45,526 nt of DNA from an uncultured Eubacteriales bacterium (GTDB lineage: Bacteria; Bacillota; Clostridia; Christensenellales; Aristaeellaceae), in contig URUF01000015.1 of NCBI GenBank assembly GCA_900550955.1, positions 1-45,526 on the forward strand. The letters run 5' to 3'. Position numbers and translations under genes: made by a program. The notes beneath the pieces are model-generated. The model worked only from the letters and a program-made list of their open reading frames with translations, did no database searches and had not been told where the DNA came from. Each line of letters opens with the position of its first letter. The stretch's first letter is position 1. This document shows, piece after piece, positions 24,210 through 33,247 of the stretch.

Positions 24210-24676
24210 GCCTTTTCCTCCTTCGCACCCATTTCAAGAAGCGCCCGCTGGAAGGGCGTGTTTTCAATTCCCTCCATAAACTGCTCATCCAGGCAGTGCA
24301 CGGTGAGGGAATCGCCCTCGCAATGCACGCTGATGGTGCCCGGCGTAAGCGTGATGGAATCGGCCAGGACGCTTTTGCGGGTGCCGGTGAGCGGCGTTTT
24401 GAACGTTACCAGCTTGGGCTTTACCTCAATGCGGCGGTTGAACACGATGCGGGTTAGCGCCAAGTTGCTTTTGATGATCTCGGTAAGCAGCAGCTTCCCA
24501 TAGCGCGCAATGTCGGGGACCAGCCGTATCACCTTGAGATCCTTTTTGGGGCTGTAATCCAAAAAGGCGCAGCAAAAGGCATACAGCGCGGCGGAAATAA
24601 CCGCGCCAAAGGCGGCAATTTCCCATGTGAGGCGGCCGTTAAAAGCAACCCATAGCAGAAAGAATAGAAGGAACAT
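24206..24676 (-). CDS. mrpE: Na+/H+ antiporter subunit E (MrpE)
   Basis: This 156-residue first gene of the Mrp operon has two N-terminal membrane helices and a cytoplasmic domain of the MnhE family, with YGKLLLTEIIKSNLALTRIVF and the typical SITLTPGTISVHCEGDSLTVHCL strand region. The ATG at 24676 follows GGGGAG at about 7 nt. A consensus promoter lies about 90 nt upstream. In Mrp complexes MrpE is needed for assembly or full activity. Confidence 0.93.
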   Translation of the reverse strand: MFLLFFLLWVAFNGRLTWEIAAFGAVISAALYAFCCAFLDYSPKKDLKVIRLVPDIARYGKLLLTEIIKSNLALTRIVFNRRIEVKPKLVTFKTPLTGTRKSVLADSITLTPGTISVHCEGDSLTVHCLDEQFMEGIENTPFQRALLEMGAKEEKA

Positions 24677-24762
24677 GCTTCTTCTCCCCTCCCCTGAAGA
24701 ATGTAAAGAAGGCGTTTCGGCCCTTTAAATAGGAAGAAATACCGAAAGCCCATCAGCATGCC

Positions 24763-24791
24763 ATTGTACGCTGCGGGTATAGAAATGTCAA
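24763..24791 (-). promoter_or_regulatory. Promoter of the Mrp antiporter operon
   Basis: Minus strand TTGACA (24786-24791, perfect), 17-nt spacer, TACAAT (24763-24768). Start predicted near 24756, giving an ~80-nt leader. The short gap 24792-24846 holds only a weak CCTG-AAAA-CAGG hairpin after the upstream gene and no clear terminator. Confidence 0.85.
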
Positions 24792-24846
24792 CGCTCCGAG
24801 TTTCCTGTTTTCAGGTTTTTTGGCGGATTTTTAACGTGCGCGCGTT

Positions 24847-26349
24847 TTAACGCACCTTTTGGAATAAATAGACGTTTTCGTACCAGAAGTTGGGGCTTTC
24901 GACGGTGGCGGCCAGCCTGTAATGCAGGCCGATATCCGGCGGATCGGGGATACGGGCCACCACATAATCGCACACGCCCTCGGCAATGTAGCGCGCCTGC
25001 TCCCTGGGCATTTCGGAAATGGGCACGTTGTTTTGGTGGAAATACAACACGTTTGGCACAAGGCCCGCCGCTGTGTAAAAGCCCGAATCCATAAAGCCAT
25101 AGTTGAGCAGCGTGGCGTTGGGCGGAATGTGCGCCGCAATGCGGTACTGCATGGTTTGCTCGCGCGGCTGGCCAAAGGCAGCGCCGTAATCCGCGTTCAT
25201 ATTATAGCTCAGGGGTACGCACAGCGCCACGCCCGCCGCGCACGCCGCTGCCGCCAGCGCAGCGCGGCCGCGCACGCTCAGCGTGCCAAGGCAGGCTTCC
25301 AGCCAGTTCGCGGGCGCGATGAACCCCAGCGGAACCAGCGCCGCCAAGGCTAACCCGTAATACGGAAAGTTAATGCCGCCAATGAAGATGCTCATAGCTC
25401 CCAGCGCGGCCGCCAGCCATACGCCCATTCGTTCAGACGCGGAAAGCTTGCGCCGCAGGGCAAACCAGCCCAGGCCAAACAAAAGCACGAGCGTATAACG
25501 CAGGTTGGCCGTAAGCCAGCTCCAGCCGCAGCCAAAAACGGTCTGGATGCGGTCCAGACGGCTGGAAAACTGTACCCCGCTGGAGTACTTGAACAGGTTA
25601 TCATACAGATAGACCCTGAACCAATCCCCAATGGCGCCGTTGAGGCCAAAATAAACAATCCACGGCAGCGTGGAAAGCCCAAACCCAACGAAAAGCCAGC
25701 CGATGGCGCGAAAGGCCTCGCGCCACTGCCGGCTAAGCGCATGGTGGAGCAGCAGCGCCAGCACAAGCCCCGCCTGAAGCCCAATGATGGTAAACTTGAT
25801 CCAGAGCACGCACCCGGCCAAAGCGCCCAGCCCCATAAGCGCCCCCCTGCGCATGCGGGGCCTGCCGGAGCGGAAAAAAACCAGCACGATATATATGGAC
25901 CAAACCAGCAGGGGCAGGCACAGCTCCTCGGCGCTGTCGCCCTCGCAGAAGCTGTAAGAGGTGTATATCAGCAGCGCCGCCACCGGCAGGGCCAGCCACG
26001 CGGCGCGCCTTGCGCCGTAAAGCGAGAGCAGCCGGTACGCGCCGCACAAAAAGGCGGCGGCCAGCAGCGCCTCCATCAGGTACACGCCGGTAAAATCCCG
26101 GAAGGAAACCAGGGCGCACAGCGCGTGCAGCGCATACAAAAGCGGCCCCTTATGATCGTACAAATCGCGGTAAACCACCTGGCCGCGCGTCATGCCCTTG
26201 CCGATGGTGAGGTAGATATTGGCGTCGCACCAGTCGTTGATGGGATAGCCGGGGGAGGACTTGCTACAAAAGAACAAAACGGCCAGCGCGATTGCAAGCG
26301 AATACAAAAACACGCAAACGCCGCGGCGCGCGCGGGGGGACAGACTCAT
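24847..26349 (-). CDS. Polytopic membrane protein, GT39-like (glycosyltransferase family 39 type)
   Basis: This 500-residue protein has about 11 membrane helices. Near the N-terminus it carries NDWCDANIYLTIGKGM and VVYRDLYDHKGPLLYALHA, a pattern of acidic residues in the first outer loop that is typical of GT-C fold lipid-dependent glycosyltransferases (GT39/ArnT-like). A C-terminal outer region follows (about 430-500). It probably transfers a sugar from a polyprenyl-phosphate donor at the outer membrane face; donor and acceptor are unknown. The ATG at 26349 has AAGGAGG 9 nt upstream; the frame open to 26382 lacks such a site. It diverges from another large membrane protein gene. Confidence 0.75.
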   Translation of the reverse strand: MSLSPRARRGVCVFLYSLAIALAVLFFCSKSSPGYPINDWCDANIYLTIGKGMTRGQVVYRDLYDHKGPLLYALHALCALVSFRDFTGVYLMEALLAAAFLCGAYRLLSLYGARRAAWLALPVAALLIYTSYSFCEGDSAEELCLPLLVWSIYIVLVFFRSGRPRMRRGALMGLGALAGCVLWIKFTIIGLQAGLVLALLLHHALSRQWREAFRAIGWLFVGFGLSTLPWIVYFGLNGAIGDWFRVYLYDNLFKYSSGVQFSSRLDRIQTVFGCGWSWLTANLRYTLVLLFGLGWFALRRKLSASERMGVWLAAALGAMSIFIGGINFPYYGLALAALVPLGFIAPANWLEACLGTLSVRGRAALAAAACAAGVALCVPLSYNMNADYGAAFGQPREQTMQYRIAAHIPPNATLLNYGFMDSGFYTAAGLVPNVLYFHQNNVPISEMPREQARYIAEGVCDYVVARIPDPPDIGLHYRLAATVESPNFWYENVYLFQKVR

Positions 26350-26405
26350 GGGAATGAAGCCTCCTTCACAGCTTGATACCATGGAAACAGGTCGGATGCA
26401 GGCTT

Positions 26406-26434
26406 AGTGTACCATATTTGCGGCATGGAAACAA
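26406..26434 (-). promoter_or_regulatory. Promoter of the GT39-like gene
   Basis: Minus strand TTGTTT (26429-26434), 17 nt, TACACT (26406-26411) with TGG just upstream (extended -10). Moderate match. Confidence 0.45.
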
Positions 26435-26447
26435 CGGGTAGCGCTCC

Positions 26448-26477
26448 TTGACATGCCTGTGGGGAAAATGATATAAT
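26448..26477 (+). promoter_or_regulatory. Promoter of the DUF6020-like gene
   Basis: Perfect hexamers TTGACA (26448-26453) and TATAAT (26472-26477), 18-nt spacer. Start near 26484, so the leader is only about 24 nt. It lies back-to-back with the minus-strand promoter. Confidence 0.88.
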
Positions 26478-26507
26478 CAGCTCAAAAATTGGAAGGGACT
26501 GTTGCGT

Positions 26508-28145
26508 ATGCCGGAGGATATACGGAAAAAGCAGAATGCGGCAGACAGACTGGCCGCCCTGGGATGCGCGCTTGCAGCCGCCTATCTTACCTGTGTATTG
26601 ATAGTCAGAGATCTGATTCGCATGCGCTACCGCCAGTTGCCTCTTGGCTGGAACAGCGGCTTTCTGGTGGCGGCGGTGCTTTTTACGTTTGCCGCTCTGT
26701 TTGCCGCCTTGTTCCTTTTGGGCAAACGCCATTGGCGCGGCCTTACTTGCTGGCAGGGCCGGCGCAGGCTTAGCCTGCCGCTGTTTGCGGGCGTGTTTGC
26801 CGTATGCCTGGCGTATTTTTTGCTGCTTTGGTGCGCCGCATATCCGGGCGGGCAGAACCCGGATGTCGAAACGCAATGGGAGCAGGTGCAGACCCTGCGC
26901 TTTAACGATCACCATCCGGTGTTTCATACCCTGCTGATTTGGCTGGTTAGCCGGGTTTGCAATTCCTACGCCTTTGTGCTGATAGTGCAGGCGGCCGCCT
27001 TTGCGGCAGGGCTGGCCTACCTGATTGCCGTGATGCGCGCCTGGGGCTATCCGCTTGCGCCGCTGCTGTTTTTGGCCGGCGCGTTCATCCTAAACCCTGT
27101 CACGGGCGACCTGATGATGTATGCTCTAAAGGATATGGCGCTATCCATCCTGTTTTTGTACTGGCTGGCGCAATGGGTGGAGATTTATCACAGCAGGGGC
27201 GAATGGCTGCGCAAGCCGCGCCGGTGGATCGCCTTTGCGGTACTGGCGGCTTGCATTACGCTGGTGCGGCACAACGCCATTTTGCTTACCGGACCTGCGT
27301 GCGTGCTGGTGCTTTGGCGCTATGGCGGGGTACGCAAGCAAAGCCTGCTGTGCCTGCTTACGGCGCTAGCGATTGTGGCGGGCGTGAAGGGGCCGCTGTA
27401 TGCGCTGCTAAAGGTGGAGAATCCCGGGCACGCCTACCATGAAAGCGTGGGGCTGCCCATGACGGTGCTGTGCACCGCCTATGCCGAAAAGCCGGATGAG
27501 CTTTCTCCGGAAACGCTTCGCTTTATGGAGAAAATTGCTCCGCAGCCGGTTTTTTCGGAAGCGTACCAGTTTGGGGATTATAACTCCATTAAATGGCACT
27601 ATCCGGCGAATGAACAGGTGGACGCCACGCCGCCCATGGAGCTGATGCGGCTGACGCTGGATACGTTTAAGCGCCATACGCTTTTATCCCTGCTGGCCGT
27701 TGCGGAGCTGACGGATATTGTATGGGAGCCGACGGGCGAGCTGGGAAACACGTACCTGGGTTTCCCGTTTTGGGAACTGGAAGAACAAACGAGCTCCGTA
27801 AGCCCTGCGCTGCGCGACTTTTGCAACGATGTGCGAAGCTTCATCCAGCGCAATTTCTGGAATGAGGGAATGAACCTGCTGTTTTGCAAGCTTGGCTTTT
27901 TGCTGGCGGCGCTGATAGCGGTGTGGGCCGTTACGCTGCGCCGAAACGGGCTGCGCGCGCTTTGGCTGGTTTTGCCCATTGTGTGCTACAACCTGGGTAC
28001 CATGCTGCTGCTTTGCGGGGATGATTACCGCTTTTTCCATTACACCAGCCTTGCCGTGTGGCCGGTGGTGTTGATGCTTCTCAACGGGGATGGGGAGCCA
28101 AACGGGGAAACCCTCATGCCTGACGGGCAGCGCGAAACGAAATAA
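26508..28145 (+). CDS. Polytopic membrane protein, DUF6020-like
   Basis: This 545-residue protein has about 11 membrane helices. The outer-loop motif YPGGQNPDVETQWEQV with NDHHPVFHTLLIWL resembles the DUF6020 family of predicted GT-C-like membrane proteins, whose function is unknown. A second marker is LMMYALKDMALSILFL. Residues about 300-440 form a large extracytoplasmic domain before the last helices. The ATG at 26508 is preferred over the TTG at 26502 because GGAAGGGA ends 9 nt upstream of the ATG and only 3 nt upstream of the TTG. Like the divergent gene, it is probably a surface-glycan assembly enzyme; this is inference. Confidence 0.72.
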   Translation: MPEDIRKKQNAADRLAALGCALAAAYLTCVLIVRDLIRMRYRQLPLGWNSGFLVAAVLFTFAALFAALFLLGKRHWRGLTCWQGRRRLSLPLFAGVFAVCLAYFLLLWCAAYPGGQNPDVETQWEQVQTLRFNDHHPVFHTLLIWLVSRVCNSYAFVLIVQAAAFAAGLAYLIAVMRAWGYPLAPLLFLAGAFILNPVTGDLMMYALKDMALSILFLYWLAQWVEIYHSRGEWLRKPRRWIAFAVLAACITLVRHNAILLTGPACVLVLWRYGGVRKQSLLCLLTALAIVAGVKGPLYALLKVENPGHAYHESVGLPMTVLCTAYAEKPDELSPETLRFMEKIAPQPVFSEAYQFGDYNSIKWHYPANEQVDATPPMELMRLTLDTFKRHTLLSLLAVAELTDIVWEPTGELGNTYLGFPFWELEEQTSSVSPALRDFCNDVRSFIQRNFWNEGMNLLFCKLGFLLAALIAVWAVTLRRNGLRALWLVLPIVCYNLGTMLLLCGDDYRFFHYTSLAVWPVVLMLLNGDGEPNGETLMPDGQRETK

Positions 28146-28161
28146 AAAAGGCATAGAAAAA

Positions 28162-28202
28162 GGCCGGCACTGCCGCAAACGCGGCGGTACCGGCCCTTTT
28201 TT
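28162..28202. terminator. Bidirectional terminator between convergent genes
   Basis: Two-part stem GGCCGG...GCCGC / GCGGC...CCGGCC with loop AAAC, then six T (28197-28202) on the plus strand. A-rich sequence on the other side gives a T run on the minus strand. It serves both the DUF6020-like gene and the gat operon. Confidence 0.85.
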
Positions 28203-28206
28203 GGGA

Positions 28207-29655
28207 TTACTGCTCCAATAGCGTAAGCAAAAGCTTCCGCAGCCGCTCGGGATCCGCCTTTCCGCGGGTTTCGGCCATCGCCTTGCCCATGAGGGCCTTT
28301 TCGACGTTGGTTTTGCCGGCCTTGTAGCTTTGCACCATATCCGGGTTCAGGGCAAGCGCCTTGCGGGCGGCCTGTTCCAAAACGGCGGCGTCGGTGAGGG
28401 TAAACAGGTCGTTGGCGGCGGCGTAGGCCTCGGGGTCGCAATCCTTGTCAAAGAGGGCGGAGAGGATTTTTTTGCCGGTGGAGCTGTTTACGCGGCCCTG
28501 GCTCATCAGGTTGCTAAGCTTGGCCAGGTGGCCTGGGGCGATGGGCAGGCTGGACGCGTCGCGCTCGCCGGTATGGGCGGTATCCCGCAGGGCGATCTGG
28601 GCGAACGCCTCGCCTAGGATGAGGTTGCACAGCGCCGCGGGGCTTTGGGCCTCCGCTGCCGCGGCCTCGAAATACTCGGCCAGCCAGCGCTCGGCGGTAA
28701 GCTGCTCGGCGGCGTAGGCGCTTAGGCCGTAATCGCGCATGTACTGGGCGCGGCGCTCGTCCGGCAAAACGGGTATGGAGGCGCGCAGCTCGGCCATTTG
28801 CGCGTCGCTTAGGCAAACCGGGGGCAGGTCGGGGTCGGGAAAGTAGCGGTAATCGGCGCTGTTTTCCTTGCGGCGCATGCTGGAGGTTTTGCCGGTTTTT
28901 TGATCGTAGCGGCGGGTTTCCTGCACGATTGGCTCGCCCGCCTCAATGGCGGCGGCCTGCCGCTGGTACTCCGCCTGGATGGCGCGCTCCACGCTTTGGA
29001 AAGAGTTGAGGTTCTTCATCTCGGTGCGCACGCCGAAGGGCTCGCCGGGCTTGTGGATGCTCAGGTTCACATCGCAGCGCATGCTGCCCTCGTTCATGCG
29101 GCAGTCGCTCACGCCGGTGTAGGTGAGGATGGCGCGTAGCTTGCGAAGGTAAGCCACCGCCTCTTCAGCGGAGCGGATATCCGGCTCGGATACGATCTCG
29201 ATCAGCGGCACGCCGCAGCGGTTCATGTCCAGGGCGGTGCCGTTTTTGCCGTCATGCAAAAGCTTGCCCGCGTCCTCCTCGATATGGATACGGGTGATGC
29301 CAATGCGCTTTTCGCCCTTGGAGGTTTGCACGCTCAAAAAGCCGCGCTCGCAGATGGGGCGGTAGAACTGGCTGATTTGATAGGCCTTGGGCAGGTCGGG
29401 GTAAAAATAATTTTTGCGGTCGAACCGGCTTACGTGATGCACGTGGCAGTTGAGCGCCATGCCCGCGATGGCCGCGTAGCGCTTCACCTGCTCGTTAAAC
29501 ACCGGCAGCGCGCCGGGCAGGCCCATGCACACGGGGCATACATGGGTGTTGGGCTCCGCGCCAAAGGCGTTTTTGCAGGAGCAGAACACCTTGCTTTGCG
29601 TGCGCAGCTCCACGTGCGTTTCCAGGCCGATGACCATTTCATAGGCGGTGCTCAT
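28207..29655 (-). CDS. gatB: Asp-tRNA(Asn)/Glu-tRNA(Gln) amidotransferase subunit B
   Basis: At 482 residues, GatB is the kinase/tRNA-binding subunit that phosphorylates the misacylated Asp or Glu on the tRNA before amidation. The N-terminal GLETHVEL motif is present, as are the zinc cysteines C25, C27, C40 and C43 (CSCKNAFGAEPNTHVCPVC), the KNYFYPDLPKAYQISQ segment and a C-terminal YqeY-like helical tail. The ATG at 29655 overlaps the GatA stop as ATGA, with AAGGGGG upstream. It is the last gene of the operon aspS-gatC, gatA, gatB. Confidence 0.97.
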   Translation of the reverse strand: MSTAYEMVIGLETHVELRTQSKVFCSCKNAFGAEPNTHVCPVCMGLPGALPVFNEQVKRYAAIAGMALNCHVHHVSRFDRKNYFYPDLPKAYQISQFYRPICERGFLSVQTSKGEKRIGITRIHIEEDAGKLLHDGKNGTALDMNRCGVPLIEIVSEPDIRSAEEAVAYLRKLRAILTYTGVSDCRMNEGSMRCDVNLSIHKPGEPFGVRTEMKNLNSFQSVERAIQAEYQRQAAAIEAGEPIVQETRRYDQKTGKTSSMRRKENSADYRYFPDPDLPPVCLSDAQMAELRASIPVLPDERRAQYMRDYGLSAYAAEQLTAERWLAEYFEAAAAEAQSPAALCNLILGEAFAQIALRDTAHTGERDASSLPIAPGHLAKLSNLMSQGRVNSSTGKKILSALFDKDCDPEAYAAANDLFTLTDAAVLEQAARKALALNPDMVQSYKAGKTNVEKALMGKAMAETRGKADPERLRKLLLTLLEQ

Positions 29656-31151
29656 CTGTCCGCGCCCCCTTCCACAGCGTCATAGGGATGCATACCGGCG
29701 TTTACGTTAGCCGCGCGCTCATAGGCCGCGCCCGCGCCAAGCAGCAAGGCCAGGCTATCGCGCGCGCCCATCAGGCTCATGCCTATGGGAAGCCCCTCCG
29801 CGGAAAGGCCGCAGGGCACGGAAATGGCGGGCAGCCCCGTAATGTTGGCGGGCACGGTGTAAATATCGCCCAGGTACATTTCCATGGGGTCGCCGGTTTT
29901 TTCGCCCAGGCGGTAGGCGGGAGTAGGGGCCACGGGGGTTAGAAGCGCGCCGCAGGCCTTAAGCGCCTCGCCTGCCTCGTAGCGCAGCAGCTCGCGCGCC
30001 TGCTGCGCCTTTAGGTAATACTGGTCCTGATAGCCGCTGCTTAATGCGAAGGTGCCCAGCAGTATGCGGCGCTTGACCTCCATGCCGAAGCCCTCCTGGC
30101 GGCTTTTGCGGTACAGCTCGTCCAAATCGGCATATTCCTTGGCGCGGTAGCCGTAGCGCACGCCGTCAAAACGCGCCAGGTTGCTGGAGGCCTCCGCGCT
30201 GGAAATGACATAATAGGCGGACAGCGCATAGGGCAGCGAAGGGACGCTTACCTCCCTGACCTGTGCGCCCAGCCTGCGGAAGGTTTCGGCGGCGGCCTCC
30301 ACGGCGGCGCGTACCCCGGCGCCCAGGCCCTTGCCGAAGCACTCCCTGGGCAGGCCCAAAGTAAGGCCGCTCAAATCCATGGACAGGCGCGCGGCATAGC
30401 CGTGCGTGAGGGACGCGTCGCTGGTGGCGTCGCGCGGGTCGGGGCCGCAGATCACATCCAGCATCAGCGCGGCGTCCTCCACGGTTTTGCAAAGCGGGCC
30501 GATCTGATCCAGGGAGCTGGCGAAGGCAACCAGCCCGTAACGGCTTACCGCGCCATAGGCGGGCTTTACGCCCACCACGCCGCAGAAGCTGGCGGGCTGG
30601 CGAATGCTGCCGCCCGTATCGCTGCCCAGCGCCACGGGGGCCATGCCGGCCGCCACCGCCGCGGCGGAGCCGCCGCTGGAGCCGCCCGGCACGCAATCCA
30701 GGTTCCAGGGGTTGCGGGTAACGCCAAAGGCGCTGTTTTCGGTGCTGCCGCCCATGGCGAACTCGTCCATGTTCAGGCGGCCCAGGATGGGCATGCCCGC
30801 GGCTTTGACCTTTTGAATGACAGTCGCGTCATAGGGGGAGCGGAAGGAGGCGAGCATTTTGCTGGCGCAGGAGCACACGCGCCCCTCCATGACCATGTTA
30901 TCCTTCACGGCCACGGGAACGCCGTCCAGCGGGGAAAGCGGCCGCCCGGCGGCGCGGCGCGCGTCCGACGCGGCGGCCTGGGAAAGCGCGTCCTGCGCGT
31001 AAACCTCCAGGTAGGCGTGCACCTGCTCATCGCGCGCGGCGATGGCGTTCAGATAGGCCTGCGTGATCTCCACGGAGGTGGCCTGGCCGGAGCAAAGCAG
31101 CGAAAGAAGCTCCGCAACCGGCTTGCTGCAAAGGGCGGGAATGGGTTTCAT
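29652..31151 (-). CDS. gatA: Asp-tRNA(Asn)/Glu-tRNA(Gln) amidotransferase subunit A
   Basis: This 499-residue amidase-signature enzyme releases ammonia from glutamine or asparagine for the GatB reaction. The catalytic Ser-cisSer-Lys triad is visible: Lys83 in VAVKDN, Ser158/159 in GGSSGGSA and nucleophile Ser182 in DTGGSIRQP. Two starts compete. The ATG at 31169 overlaps the AspS-GatC stop. The ATG at 31151 has AGGAGG 7 nt upstream; that site lies inside the short extension, so 31151 is chosen. GatC is not a separate gene but is fused to AspRS upstream. Confidence 0.97.
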   Translation of the reverse strand: MKPIPALCSKPVAELLSLLCSGQATSVEITQAYLNAIAARDEQVHAYLEVYAQDALSQAAASDARRAAGRPLSPLDGVPVAVKDNMVMEGRVCSCASKMLASFRSPYDATVIQKVKAAGMPILGRLNMDEFAMGGSTENSAFGVTRNPWNLDCVPGGSSGGSAAAVAAGMAPVALGSDTGGSIRQPASFCGVVGVKPAYGAVSRYGLVAFASSLDQIGPLCKTVEDAALMLDVICGPDPRDATSDASLTHGYAARLSMDLSGLTLGLPRECFGKGLGAGVRAAVEAAAETFRRLGAQVREVSVPSLPYALSAYYVISSAEASSNLARFDGVRYGYRAKEYADLDELYRKSRQEGFGMEVKRRILLGTFALSSGYQDQYYLKAQQARELLRYEAGEALKACGALLTPVAPTPAYRLGEKTGDPMEMYLGDIYTVPANITGLPAISVPCGLSAEGLPIGMSLMGARDSLALLLGAGAAYERAANVNAGMHPYDAVEGGADR

Positions 31152-31165
31152 GGGGCTTCCTCCTT

Positions 31166-33247
31166 TCATTCAAACGTCCGGGGCACGGTGATCAGCCGCC
31201 CGTCCACAGTTGTGGCGTTTTGAAGCACCGCCTCGATGGGCAGGCTCTCGCCGGGCTCGTCGGGGCGCAGGCGGCTTTCGTCCGGCCGGCGGCGCGGCTG
31301 CTTGGGGGCTTCGCGCTGAAGGCCGGCCAGCTCGCCCGCAAAATCCACAATGGCGTTGAACTCCTGGCTCATGCGGGTTTCTTCCTCCGCGCTCAGGGTA
31401 AGCATGGCCAGCTGCGCGGTGTTTTTAACGGTTTCACGGTGCATGACGCGCTCATGCTCCGCCTTGCCCTCCTCGGCCACGGCCACGCCCAGCTTGAGCG
31501 CTTCCAGCTGGCTGGCGTCCACGTAATCCGGCGCGCCGGTGAGCAGGCAGCTTGCGTCCTTGGTTTTGGGGAAGGCGATGACCTCGCGCAGGGAGGGCGC
31601 GCCGGTGAGCAGCATGCACAGGCGGTCTATGCCAAAGGCGAAGCCCGCGTGGGGCGGGGTGCCGAAGCGGAAGGCGTCCAAAAGGAAGCCGAAGCGGTCG
31701 CGGGCCTCGTCCTTTTCAAAGCCCAGGGCGCGGAACACCTTGGCCTGGATATCGCCGCGGTGGATACGCACGCTGCCGCTGCCAAGCTCCACGCCGTTTA
31801 GCACCACGTCGTATGCCTGGGAGCGCACGCGCGGCTTGGTTGCGTCGTCAAACATGAGGTCCACATCCTCCAAAAACGGCATGGTGAAGGGATGGTGCAT
31901 GGCGGCGAAGCGCTGCTCGTCCTTTTTATACTCAAACATGGGAAAGTCCGTTACCAGGGCGAACTGAAAATCGTTTTTATCAATCAGCCCCATCAAATCG
32001 GCGCATTTTACGCGCAGGCCGCTTAGCACGCGGCGCGCCACGTCCAGCTCGTCGGCGCAAAAGAGCAGGAAATCGCCGTTTTGCGCGCCCATGCGGGTTT
32101 CCAGCTCCTTCCATACCTCGGGGCGGAAGTACTTGGGCATGATGGAGTTGATCTCGCCGTTATCCTTATAGAGAATCCAGGCCATGCCCTTGGCGCCCAA
32201 TTTGAGGGCCAGGTTGGTGAGCAGGTCGATGGTGGAACGGGTAAAGACGCTGTACGCGCCTTTTACGTTGATGCAGCGCACCACGCCGCCCGCCTTGCGT
32301 GCGGCGGTAAAAACCGCGAAATCCGCGCGGTCGGCAATGTCGCTTACGTCCACGATGGGCAGGTCAAAGCGCAGGTCGGGCTTGTCGTTGCCGTACACAT
32401 CCATGGCGGTTTGCCAGGTGAGGCGCTTGAAGGGATGGGGGATGGGGCGGCCCATCACGCGCTCAAACAGCGTGGAGAACAGGTTTTTGAGAAAATCCAG
32501 CATATCCTCCTGATCCACGAAGCTGCGCTCCATATCCAGCTGGGTAAACTCCGGCTGGCGGTCGGCGCGCAAATCCTCGTCGCGGAAGCAGCGGGCCACC
32601 TGGTAGTACTTGTCGATGCCGGACACCATCAAAAGCTGCTTGTAAATCTGCGGGCTTTGCGGCAGGGCGTAGAAGGTGCCGGGATGCACGCGGCTGGGCA
32701 CCAGGTAATCGCGCGCGCCCTCGGGCGTGGACTTGCAAAGCACGGGCGTTTCCACCTGCAAAAAGCCGTCCTCATCCAAAATACGCTGCGCCTGGCGGAT
32801 CAGGTTGTGCCTGAAAAGCAGGTTGCGGTACATCTGCGGGCGGCGCAGGTCCAGGTAGCGGTATTTCAGGCGCAGGTCCTCGCGCACGGGCTCGTCGTCG
32901 GTTAGGGAGAAGGGCAGCGTGTCGGAGGCGGAGAGCACCTCCATATGCGCGGCGGCCAGCTCTATCTCGCCCGTGGGCAGGGCGGGGTTGTAGGTGCTTT
33001 CATCCCTCAGGCGTATTTCGCCCGTGATTTTAACCACGCTCTGGTTTTTGAGCCTTTCCGCGGCAGCGAAGCTCTGCGCGTCCACCTGGGCCAGGTCGAA
33101 CACCGTTTGCAGCGTGCCCTCGCGGTCGCGCACGTCCACAAAGATGACGCCGCCCATGTCGCGGCAGGTAAGCGCCCAGCCGCATACCGTGGCCGTTTGG
33201 CCGATGTGCTCGCGGCGCAGCGCGCCGCAATAGTGCGTTCTTTCCAT
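31166..33247 (-). CDS. aspS: Aspartyl-tRNA synthetase fused to GatC
   Basis: This 693-residue protein has residues 1 to about 595 as a bacterial-type class II AspRS. It has an N-terminal OB-fold (CGWALTCRDMGGVIFVDVRD), motif 2 FRDEDLRADRQPEFTQLDME and motif 3 near GFAFGIDRLCMLLTG, with the GAD insert between. Residues about 603-693 are a complete GatC: AQLAMLTLSAEEETRMSQEF, then LRPDEPGESLPIEAVLQNA and the end VDGRLITVPRTFE. One polypeptide thus charges Asp and carries the amidotransferase linker subunit, which suggests a tethered transamidosome making Asn-tRNA. The ATG at 33247 follows GGGAGG at 10 nt. The frame stays open to 33373, but that part is the T-box leader. The fusion type is known in databases but uncommon. 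Confidence 0.95.
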   Translation of the reverse strand: MERTHYCGALRREHIGQTATVCGWALTCRDMGGVIFVDVRDREGTLQTVFDLAQVDAQSFAAAERLKNQSVVKITGEIRLRDESTYNPALPTGEIELAAAHMEVLSASDTLPFSLTDDEPVREDLRLKYRYLDLRRPQMYRNLLFRHNLIRQAQRILDEDGFLQVETPVLCKSTPEGARDYLVPSRVHPGTFYALPQSPQIYKQLLMVSGIDKYYQVARCFRDEDLRADRQPEFTQLDMERSFVDQEDMLDFLKNLFSTLFERVMGRPIPHPFKRLTWQTAMDVYGNDKPDLRFDLPIVDVSDIADRADFAVFTAARKAGGVVRCINVKGAYSVFTRSTIDLLTNLALKLGAKGMAWILYKDNGEINSIMPKYFRPEVWKELETRMGAQNGDFLLFCADELDVARRVLSGLRVKCADLMGLIDKNDFQFALVTDFPMFEYKKDEQRFAAMHHPFTMPFLEDVDLMFDDATKPRVRSQAYDVVLNGVELGSGSVRIHRGDIQAKVFRALGFEKDEARDRFGFLLDAFRFGTPPHAGFAFGIDRLCMLLTGAPSLREVIAFPKTKDASCLLTGAPDYVDASQLEALKLGVAVAEEGKAEHERVMHRETVKNTAQLAMLTLSAEEETRMSQEFNAIVDFAGELAGLQREAPKQPRRRPDESRLRPDEPGESLPIEAVLQNATTVDGRLITVPRTFE

